Part shown: positions 1-9,100 of the stretch, piece by piece
Layout of the letters: each line of letters begins with the position of its first letter
How positions within the stretch are numbered: position 1 is the stretch's first letter
NCBI GenBank assembly: GCA_028288485.1
Contig: JAQBNO010000110.1
Span: forward strand, 62,001-126,000
Direction of reading: 5' to 3'
Origin: Segetibacter sp.
GTDB lineage: Bacteria > Bacteroidota > Bacteroidia > Chitinophagales > Chitinophagaceae
DNA length: 64,000 nucleotides
Translations under genes and position numbers: made by a program
Notes under the pieces: model-generated
The model's input: the letters and a program-made list of their open reading frames with translations, nothing else
What the model was told of the DNA's origin: nothing
Database searches by the model: none

Positions 1-594
1 TGTAAAATAAACTTTTAGTGCGATCATTTGCAGTGCAAGCCGGTGGCTTCTTATTGTAAGAGGCCTCCACCCGCTTGTTTCTGAAACCGCTTCGCTGGTT
101 TCAGAACGCCTTCGCCTGGCACTCAACCGGCTGATGTAACTTATGCAATAACTGTTGTCAGAAGCGAATATTATAACACCAATCCATAAAAACAGACACC
201 AACTTTACTCTTTTGTTGCCGCTGGCGATGCAGAAAAAAGGATTGCGACCCTTCGGCTTCGCTCAGGGTAAAAAAAACTGCTACGCTACGTTCTATCAAA
301 GAATTGAAAGTTGAACTGAGCGTAGCAACGATGATTCTTATAGTACAAAAAGCTGGTATCCAAAAACATTGCAAATCAAGACAACAAAAACGAGTTCATT
401 AGTAGAAAAGCGGAAAAGAGTTACTAATGCTTGCCCCAAAAAAGATTTTTTCCTAAAAACAGCTCCAGCTATGAGTATCAATTCAGCAGTCGGAGCGAAA
501 AAAAGACCGTCAAACGCCGCACAAAAATTTACATAAACATTAAAAAGCCAGGTCGATGCCATCGCACAACCTGGCTTTCAACCTTTACCGCCGG
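1..594. other. Intergenic region with hairpins and a repeat copy
   Basis: No convincing gene is seen. Positions 79-106 form a 10-bp stem (TTCTGAAACC / GGTTTCAGAA) with an 8-nt loop. A 9-bp inverted repeat (TGCTACGCT at 279-287, AGCGTAGCA at 319-327) lies inside the long dispersed-repeat copy at 231-370. The short open frames here overlap these repeats and carry no recognisable domain. Confidence 0.6.
231..370 (-). repeat. Dispersed intergenic repeat, long copy
   Basis: On the minus strand it reads CATCGTTGC-TACGCTC (rc of 318-333), then ACCCTGAGC and a GGGTCGCAATCCTTTTT end. On its other side, 17 nt from the core, is a block at 351-370 that matches AGCTGGTAACCAAAAACATT at 19 of 20 bases. The same order of blocks is seen at 25834-25948, so this is a near full-length family member. 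Confidence 0.75.
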
Positions 595-3500
595 CTAACG
601 AACGAGGGTAACATTTCCTTTAAAGGGGAACACAATATTATTAACGCAAACTACTTCTAACAGGTACACATAAACGTCGGGTTGCATTTCCTTCCCATTC
701 ATTCTACCGTCCCACCCATACGCCGGGTTATTCGCACTTATTCCATCTCTTGCAAACACCACCTGTCCCCAGCGGTTAAATATTTTGAAAGTCCTGATAT
801 TATAAAGTCCCGAACCACGCGGATAAAAACTATCGTTCATGCCATCACCATTTGGAGAGAAAGTATTTGGCATATACACGTTTGCATTATTACAAATTAC
901 GTTAACAAGAATATCATCAGTTGCTGTACAGTTTCCATCGTTATATGCTGTAACATTAAAGGTGGTAGTTTCTTTCGGCGCTGCCAACGGCTCTGCACAC
1001 GATCCACAACTCAACCCCTGCTCGGGTGTCCATCTCCATTTGGTAATATCAGCCGTATTTTTAGTTTTCAGCTTAATAGCGCTTCCCAGTTGTACTGTTA
1101 TAGCAGCGCCGTTGGTTATGTCAGTTACGGGTTTTGGATAAACCTTCAATTTTATATTAGCGGTTTCTTTAAAACATCCGAGCGTGTCTTTACCGGTAAC
1201 CACGTAGGTAATTGTTGTATCAGGCTTGCTTTTTACAGTTCCGCTTTTCGCGTTGTCAAGGTATAACGGAGGTGTCCAGGTATACACGTCGGCACCTGTT
1301 ACCTGTAAGTCTATTGATTCGCCGATACATAATGTGTCACCTTTTGGAACCACCATTTTAAATGGATGCAATACTTTAATTGTAATTGAGTCCTGGTTCG
1401 TACAACCAAACACCGTCTTTCCTGTTACATAATAGGTCGTTAATTTGTCGGGCTTGGCTACCGGCTTATCACAGTTTGTACAACTCAGAGAATTATTAGA
1501 TTTCCAGGTGTATTTATCCGCTCCTGTTACCTGCAAGGTATAACTGGTGAACTTGCAGATAGTAGTATCGCGCCCAGCATCTACTACCGGCTTCGGATGA
1601 ATAATCACTTTCCTGCTTACCTCATCTGTACAACCATCGCTATTTGTAACTTTTACAACTACAGGGTAACTGCCGGCTTTGGGGTAAGTTTGTAATACAG
1701 GATTTTGAGTGCGGGAGATTTGTCCGTTCCCCAGATCCCAGTTCCAGGTCACCTTAGAAGTGTCTGTTCTTACAAAGGCTCCTTTAAAAGTCAACTGGCC
1801 AGGTTCACATGCTGATGTATCTCCCATAATCCTTACATCGGGCGAGTTAACAACTTTAATATATTTTTCTTCAACAGTGGTATCAGCACAGCCAAACTTA
1901 GTGGTAGTAATTAAAGTAACGTTATAATAGCCGGTGGTGGTAAATTTATGCGTTGCGGCCCTGCCGGTTGATATACCTCCATCTCCAAAATTCCACTTAC
2001 AATTAGTGATTATATCATTTGAAGCAGAAGAGTCTGTGAACGCGATAAATCCGCTGTCGCATAACAGCCTGTTATTGCCAATAATATGGGTTTCAACACT
2101 GTTCACTTTAATAGGGTCCTTTCCTTTGATCGCCACCTGGCAACCATTTCCATCCTGCAGAATTATTTTCGGAAGAAAATTTCCTGCCGCGGTATACGTA
2201 TGAAAAACTTTTGTGTTGGTAGAGAAAATAGTGGTCCCATCGTTGAAATCCCAGATAAAATTAACTGCATTAAATGCATTTAGTGTATACTCAACTTTGC
2301 CGGGAAGGCAGACTTCTTTTGGCGTATAATCAAAATTACCCGTCGGTCCGAGTATCCTTACTCTTTTAACCAACGTGTCGCTACAGCCTCCGTTGTTCAC
2401 CACTATCAATTTAACTGTATACTGACCCGGATAAGTATAAAAATGTGAAGGATCAACCAGCTGCGAATTTCCACCATCACCAAAATCCCAGCTATGCATC
2501 ACATAATTGGCAGACTTATTAGTGATGTTTACCATTAAAGGGGGACATGAAGAAAAGTTATCACTGAGGTCAAATTCCGCTTTTGCAATAAATACCTTTA
2601 TGGTAAATAACACCGAGTCTCGACAATTATTTTTGTCGACCATCAACATTTTTACGACATAAACTCCTGGATCCTTAAACTCGTGAACCGGGGAATAATC
2701 ATGTGTTATTGTTGTTCCGTCGCCAAAATCCCAGGTATACACAACTTTCTCACCTGTTGACTTATTTGTGAAGGTTATTTTGGTTCCCGGACAAACAGAA
2801 GTATCGGATGCGGTGGCCTGAGCAACGGTTTTAGTAATTGTTATATAGTTATTTTTAAAAACACTATCCTTACAACCCTTGCTATCAGTAACTACCAGCT
2901 TTATTTTGTATGTACCGGCTTCAGAATAATTATGCGAAAAATTGGTTGGAGTGGTATAGTTCTTAGTTGCCGGCACATCTCCAAAATTCCAGCTCCAGTT
3001 TACTATAGGATGCGTTCCATCTGGTACGGTAAGATCAGTAAAATTTGTCGGATTGCCATAACAACCTATAAGATCCAAACTACTGAAGTCAGCTTTAGGA
3101 CCACTTACTTTTATCGGAACCGCCGTGAAAAGAGTATCACGACATTTTAAAATATTAGTTAAAACAACAGCTGAAGCGCGATCGCCAGGGGTAGAGAATG
3201 AAGCTGCAACCGGGTTGTTGGTGGTAATAATATTCCCACCCGAAAGACCGTCGAAAAACCAGTTATAACTAACAATATCAGACGGAACCGTATTAACAAC
3301 ATTAAAGATCACCCGCTGATTGGCACAGGTGTCGGCGAAATTTATGTCGAGCTTTCCCGCTGTCTTTAATACCAATACATCGGTGGTTAACACATCCTGG
3401 CATTGCCCGTTTTTAACCAGTAGAGTAACGGGGTAGGTTCCGGATTTAGCATAAGTATACGAAGGATTTTGATCTTTAGAGGTCCCTCCATCTCCAAATT

Positions 3501-5433
3501 CCCACTCCCATGAAGTTGCATCAATCGACTTATCAATAAAGCGTCTTGTTAAGGGATCAGCACAAAAAAATGCGGTATCAAACTTGGCAATTGGGGGATT
3601 AATATGAACATAGTTCTCCTTAATAAGGGTATCACTGCAACCAAAATTATACGATATCAGGGTAATCGTAAAGAAACCGGTATCGATGTATTTATGAATT
3701 GGGAGCGAATCACCTGATGTGGCGCCATCTCCGAAATCCCAAAACCAGTCATTTACAGGCGTACCTATCGAAAGGTCGGTAAAATTAACAGGTGTAAAAG
3801 CACACGCATCCAGCGGCTCACCCTTAAATTCTGTCTGCGGCTTTGAACCTACTTTTACGGCATTCCTTATTGTCAATGTATCAATACAACCGGTCCCCGA
3901 GGTAATTTCCAGCTTTACATCATAACTGCCGGCTACAGTATAAATATGAGCGGGTGCTGCATCAGTAGATGGTGGCGTTCCGTCACCAAAATCCCATAAA
4001 TAAGTGGTTGCACCTACTGTGTCTTTAAGAATAGCTGTAGGCCGTACGGTTGCAGGAATACATTCTTTAATAGGCAACCCTGTTAAACCAACTATTGATG
4101 GCGGAACTATTTTTACGAAGCCAGGTTTTACCAATACTCCTATACAACCTGCAGCATTTTTTACTGTTAGAGAAACAGTGTAGGTGCTGTCCTTCTGATA
4201 AATATGTTGAGGATTCTCAAGAAAAGACTTCGCTGTACCATCGCCGAAGTTCCATTCATAAGAAATTCCGTCGCTGCTGGTATTTTTAAAATCTACTGTC
4301 AAGGGAGCATTACAACCTGTATTATTCGTAGCTGTAAAAGTGGGTTCCGGTGCAGGCAGAACGTTTATTGGCTTAGTAATAGAATCGGGGCATGAGCCAA
4401 AATCGGTAACAAGTTTAACCTGGTAAACACCGGGAACTTTAAAGATATGTGAGCTATTGGCTTTTGTTGAAGTAGTGTCGTCACCAAAATACCATTTCGA
4501 GCCAACAAAGGTAGACGGAACAGAAGTATTTGTGAATTGAGCAGTCGAACCAACACACACATTATCAGGTGCCGTAAAACCACTTTTCACTTGCCCGATA
4601 TTAATTGCATTGGTTTTAATTAAAGTATCAGCACAGCCAAAACTATTGGTGGCAATTAATGTCGCCGTGTAAACTCCGGCATTGTCGTATTCGTTAACCG
4701 GGTTTTCGTCGAACGACGATTTGCCGTTTCCAAAATCCCACTTATACGAGAGAGTTCCCGTTCCCGCGCTTTTATTGGTGAAATTAACAGCAGCAGGTAC
4801 CACGCAACCCTTTCCCGAAGCAAATGTAAAATCGGCATTTACGCCATTTTGCACCTTAATTAAACCGGTTGCCGTAGTGTCATTGGCACAGCCATTACTG
4901 TTTTCCACCCTTAAAATAACCGTATAGTTCCCCCCGTTTGTATAGGTGTGTTCCGGGTTCTGCTCGTTCAATTTCGATACTTCACCATCGCCAAAATCCC
5001 ACTGCCACTTCACAATATTTCCTGAGCCCGGCAAACTTTTGTCGGTGAACTGAACTTTTAATGGAAAACATCCGCCGGTACTGTTAACGTCGAATCTCGG
5101 GGTTGGTAGAGCATTAACAATTATAAAGTCCTTCTTTGTTTTGGTAACTTTCTTACCGTTTGCATCTGTAATTATAAGTGTAACATCGTAAGTGCCTGCA
5201 TCAAAATAAGTTGCGATAGGGTTTTGCTTCGTCGATGTGGTCCCGTTTCCTAAATTCCATTCCCATGATACCGCCCCGGTTGAAGCATCCTTGAAAGTAA
5301 CCACCATAGGGGGACAGCCTGTAATAGGCGTACCAGAAAAATCTGCATTCAACTGCGCAGAGGCCGTCGCTGTCATTAAAACAAGCGCAGTCAATTGCAG
5401 CACATGCAGCCAACTACCTTTAATGGTTTTCAT
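595..5433 (-). CDS. Giant PKD-repeat surface protein with T9SS type B (gliding-associated) C-terminal domain
   Basis: A secreted protein of 1,612 residues, probably an adhesin or other cell-surface protein exported by the type IX secretion system. Residues 1-27 are a Sec signal peptide ending in ASAQ. About fifteen PKD-type repeats of roughly 80-95 residues follow, each marked by W-x-F-G-D-G or a variant (WNLGNG in the first, WDFNDG late, one degenerate). Two or three Ig-like modules with a DTTIC-type motif come next. The last ~95 residues start with MPNTFSPNGDGMND and contain FNRWGQVVF and a KGNVTLVR end, which is the CHU_C / type B sorting domain. The start at 5433 was preferred over one 18 codons upstream because it places the signal peptide at the N-terminus. 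It is divergent from the other giant cargo gene at 6165. The ligand is unknown. Confidence 0.93.
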   Translation of the reverse strand: MKTIKGSWLHVLQLTALVLMTATASAQLNADFSGTPITGCPPMVVTFKDASTGAVSWEWNLGNGTTSTKQNPIATYFDAGTYDVTLIITDANGKKVTKTKKDFIIVNALPTPRFDVNSTGGCFPLKVQFTDKSLPGSGNIVKWQWDFGDGEVSKLNEQNPEHTYTNGGNYTVILRVENSNGCANDTTATGLIKVQNGVNADFTFASGKGCVVPAAVNFTNKSAGTGTLSYKWDFGNGKSSFDENPVNEYDNAGVYTATLIATNSFGCADTLIKTNAINIGQVKSGFTAPDNVCVGSTAQFTNTSVPSTFVGSKWYFGDDTTSTKANSSHIFKVPGVYQVKLVTDFGSCPDSITKPINVLPAPEPTFTATNNTGCNAPLTVDFKNTSSDGISYEWNFGDGTAKSFLENPQHIYQKDSTYTVSLTVKNAAGCIGVLVKPGFVKIVPPSIVGLTGLPIKECIPATVRPTAILKDTVGATTYLWDFGDGTPPSTDAAPAHIYTVAGSYDVKLEITSGTGCIDTLTIRNAVKVGSKPQTEFKGEPLDACAFTPVNFTDLSIGTPVNDWFWDFGDGATSGDSLPIHKYIDTGFFTITLISYNFGCSDTLIKENYVHINPPIAKFDTAFFCADPLTRRFIDKSIDATSWEWEFGDGGTSKDQNPSYTYAKSGTYPVTLLVKNGQCQDVLTTDVLVLKTAGKLDINFADTCANQRVIFNVVNTVPSDIVSYNWFFDGLSGGNIITTNNPVAASFSTPGDRASAVVLTNILKCRDTLFTAVPIKVSGPKADFSSLDLIGCYGNPTNFTDLTVPDGTHPIVNWSWNFGDVPATKNYTTPTNFSHNYSEAGTYKIKLVVTDSKGCKDSVFKNNYITITKTVAQATASDTSVCPGTKITFTNKSTGEKVVYTWDFGDGTTITHDYSPVHEFKDPGVYVVKMLMVDKNNCRDSVLFTIKVFIAKAEFDLSDNFSSCPPLMVNITNKSANYVMHSWDFGDGGNSQLVDPSHFYTYPGQYTVKLIVVNNGGCSDTLVKRVRILGPTGNFDYTPKEVCLPGKVEYTLNAFNAVNFIWDFNDGTTIFSTNTKVFHTYTAAGNFLPKIILQDGNGCQVAIKGKDPIKVNSVETHIIGNNRLLCDSGFIAFTDSSASNDIITNCKWNFGDGGISTGRAATHKFTTTGYYNVTLITTTKFGCADTTVEEKYIKVVNSPDVRIMGDTSACEPGQLTFKGAFVRTDTSKVTWNWDLGNGQISRTQNPVLQTYPKAGSYPVVVKVTNSDGCTDEVSRKVIIHPKPVVDAGRDTTICKFTSYTLQVTGADKYTWKSNNSLSCTNCDKPVAKPDKLTTYYVTGKTVFGCTNQDSITIKVLHPFKMVVPKGDTLCIGESIDLQVTGADVYTWTPPLYLDNAKSGTVKSKPDTTITYVVTGKDTLGCFKETANIKLKVYPKPVTDITNGAAITVQLGSAIKLKTKNTADITKWRWTPEQGLSCGSCAEPLAAPKETTTFNVTAYNDGNCTATDDILVNVICNNANVYMPNTFSPNGDGMNDSFYPRGSGLYNIRTFKIFNRWGQVVFARDGISANNPAYGWDGRMNGKEMQPDVYVYLLEVVCVNNIVFPFKGNVTLVR

Positions 5434-5810
5434 AGAAATTGTAATTCTGTTTAAATTCGGGATCTTAGGACAACTTTTTAGCAACACAGTTATATAAACC
5501 TTTTTATTGCTGTTTTATTTTGTGATTGCAACATTTTTTCGTAAAGACCGTATATTTTTTTATTTATCCCCAAAACAGCGATCCTAATTCACTTTCTAAA
5601 ACCACAACATCACCTGGTGGCTTTTTAACTTGTTTAAATTGTTATAACTGTTTTTGGCTTAATCCTCAACGATAGGAACGGATCGGTTCCACCCTAATTT
5701 TAGCAGGAGGAACTTACGTAGTAAAAGTGTTAGCAAAAGCACTTACTTCCCTCGTAACAGGTTTAGTTATTGGAAGTTTTTTGCGGGAACCAACAGTATT
5801 TTTCTGTGCA

Positions 5811-5838
5811 TCCCAGGTTGTGTCACTCACTTGTACCG
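5811..5838 (+). repeat. Dispersed intergenic repeat, diverged copy
   Basis: GTTGTGTCACTCACTTGTAC within this span aligns without gaps to the family core GTTGCGTCGCACTCTTGTAC. It represents a CACTCAC subtype. Confidence 0.5.
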
Positions 5839-6155
5839 CATCTTTTCAATGGCAGCAACACGAACAAAATATAATAGTCTACAAACAACTGCTGTTCCTT
5901 TAGTCGTCGTAGCAGAACGAGAGGCCTTCTTTCCTTTTAAATTCTTTTCTTTTTCTTACTAAAACATGTTCTTTTATTTATATTCTTTTTGTTTTACATT
6001 TACTGTGCCCCCTTTTTTCAAAACCTATTTTAGATTTCGCCTCCTCCCTTACTATCGGAGGTCTGTTGACCTATTAAACCTTACACCATTCAACGAAAAT
6101 TGCTCACTAAATAATTTAGCGAACGTGATAGGCTCATCGCATTCATTTTTTAAAA

Positions 6156-6163
6156 TATTTTTG
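6156..6163 (+). promoter_or_regulatory. TAnnTTTG box abutting a start codon
   Basis: TATTTTTG matches the Bacteroidota -7 consensus but lies directly before the ATG at 6165. Either the match is by chance or transcription starts inside the annotated signal peptide. Confidence 0.25.
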
Positions 6164-6164
6164 T

Positions 6165-9100
6165 ATGGTCAACTTTTACTTTTATTTTAAACTATCGTTT
6201 TCATTAAATTTAGTATTGGCTTGCAATGCAGCATTTTCACAAAGCAATCTTTCCGACGTTGCTGATAATACAGACTACTCAACAGGGTCGCCGCAGTTCA
6301 ATATTAACCCTGCCTACATTAATTTTATTGACGCAACTTCTACCTCAACTGGTAAAATAATTGCGATGAAACTAAGAATCAGGGACGGGGGCTCCACCTT
6401 ATCCGATGCTGATAATCTATCAACCATATTAACTGGTATCACATTCACTGTAACCGATAACTTCACTTTAAACAAAATTGACTTTATTAAAACCGCAATT
6501 CTTACCACAAGTGCCGGAAGCTTAATTGCAACAGCTACTAAATCAGGAAGTGAACTGGTATTCTCCGGTATGAGTGGAACAGACGTGGCTGCAATTGACA
6601 ACAATGATAAAATTGTTCACTTGCGACTGTCTTTTAACGAAACACAAGTAATCGATAATACCAAACTGGTTTTTACGGTGTCAGGGGTTACAGCAAGCTC
6701 TTCGGGGTCAACTTTTGCTACAACCAACGGAGGTGCAGCTGCCTCCGATAATAGTAATTCAAATGACCGGAACAGGATAGAAGTCGCTGCTGACCGGCTT
6801 CGTTTTGCACAACAACCCTCCAATAGTTTTGTAAGCACTAACATGGCTCCATCCCCTACCGTTGCGGCAGTCGACCTGTATAACAATACAGACTTCGACA
6901 TCGGTTCTGGTTCTGCGTCTGTTACTTCAACCGGCACTTTAAGCTCGACACCTCAAACCGCGGTTTTCGCTGCCGGGTCAGCAACTTTTAATAGTATCAA
7001 CCACGCAGCAACAGGCACAGGGTTAAAATTGACAGCAACATACAGCAGTTTTACCCCTGTTTCCAGCAACACTTTTACAATAACCGGCGTTACTTACCAG
7101 GCTGGTGATTACAGACCATCTTCCAGCGGCATTGACTTTTCAACAGCTAACGCATGGGAAAGCTTTAATGGTTCTACCTGGACAACTGGCGTTACAGCTC
7201 CTCAGAATCTAGCCGCCGGCTCACGTCCTGCCAGAATTATTATTGATAAGGCAAACATCAGTGGAGCAAATAGCTCGTCTAATCAATACAATAATATTAT
7301 TGTAACTAACGGGGGAGAATTGATGTTATCAGAAAACCTGCCTCCTGTCATTGATTTTATAAGTTCAGGTAATAGCTTAGAAGTTTTAAATGGAGGCACA
7401 TTAGTAATTACCGGGCAAATAAACATAAACAGCACTGCCAATTTTATTGTGCGTTCCGGCGGAATTACAACTTTAAATAGTGGAAATATTGCCAACAACC
7501 ACGGTATCTGGGGCGGTACCGAAAATTTCGAAGCGGGGTCCTTTTTTAATATCAATAACTGGGATTGGAGTGCAGCGTCGCCGAATTTAAGCCTTATAAA
7601 TGCCTCTGCCGATGCCACAACAAACAACAGCGCCGGTTATAAATTTGGGATTCTCACCGTAAATATTAATCCAACTATACCCTGGTCTTTGGTTGACGGC
7701 GGCACTATAAAACTCTGCGACACTTTAAACGTCAGCAATTCATCAGTAAACGCGATTGCGATTACATCTAATACAAGCAGTCCTTCCGTCACTATAGGAA
7801 CAATCCATCACTACGGTGGAACTTTTGACCTTTCAGCTTCGTTTTCCGGCGCCGCTACCCAAACCATTGATATTCTACACGACCTTACTTCCTCGTCGGG
7901 CACTTTAAAACTATTTGACGGTAGCGGTACAGGATCTGCTTCTGAGATCAATATAAATATCAATGGCAACTTAACGGTAAGTAATACATCTGCAGGTTTT
8001 ACAAATGAAGGCGGGCCTTCTGCCAAATTAAATTTTACCGGTACAACCCTCCAACATATTGATGCCGCAGTTACTGTTACAGCCGTTCCCATCAATGTAA
8101 AAGCAGGCGCTTCAGTTACCTTAAAAAATCATGATTTAACTGTAAACAGCTTAACCAGCACTGCAGTAGCTTTTACAGTGGAAACAGGCGGAACTTTGGA
8201 CTTCGGATTTGCCGCAGATGGAACAACACCTCTGGTAATTAAAAAGGTAAGTAGCGGAGTTGCAGGTACGAACGACTTTACATCCCAAACGGCAAGTACT
8301 TTAAAAATAACTTCACCCCTCGGCTTGCAGAAAGCTTCTGCTACAACGGGAAATATTCAATTGCCGAGCAGTAATAAAACTTTTAGCCAAACAGGAACTT
8401 TCTGGTACACAGGAAAAAGTAACCAGGTAACAGGCGATTGTTTTACAACAGCCTCCAGTGCCAAAATTCTGATTGTTGAATTAAACGCTGTAACCACTAC
8501 ACTTACACTTACAAACGCAACAGGTATTACTAATAAGCTAGAAATTCGACAGGGCACATTAATTTCTTCTTCTCTCAACCCTATAACAAGTTCAGGCCAG
8601 TTAATAATGAGTGGAGGGATTTACCAGATAGGTGATTTGTCAGTCACTGTACCTCAGTTAAGTGGCGCTTATAGTCTTTCGGGAGGAACAATCCAATTAA
8701 ATGGACCAGGAAATCAAGTCTTACGGGGAGGAAGAGATTATCACAACCTCACTTTTTCAAATTCCGGGACGAAAACACTTACCTCTGCACCTTCATCAAT
8801 AGCCGGGACAATTACAGTTGCCGGCGCTGCAGTTCTTGACGTTGAAAATAACGGAATGGGCGGAAGTAGCACGAACCTCACGATGACAGGAACGAGCAAG
8901 TACAAAACAGCAGGCAGCGGATTAAGACCAGGTGCCGGTGGGATCTATTCCCTGGCGCCGGGCACTACCATTGAATTTGCCAACAACTCAACAAGCTTAC
9001 AAACTATAAGATTAACTCCGAACTATGCTAATATCGAAGTTTCAGGAGCGAATGTAGGAACGACTACAGCCTCTGGCTCTATAAATTTACTAGCTTCAGG

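Larger units (their letters stand above)
5434..6164. other. Divergent intergenic region between two giant T9SS cargo genes
   Basis: About 730 bp, AT-rich, presumably holding the promoters of both giant surface-protein genes. It contains a diverged repeat copy near 5811-5838 and a TATTTTTG box at 6156-6163. A short open frame at 5966-6190 has no domain or plausible signal and was not called. Confidence 0.5.

Noticed and set aside
5966-6190. Short plus-strand open frame upstream of the second T9SS cargo
   Set aside because: No domain, no signal peptide, and it overlaps the start of the 6165 gene in another frame.
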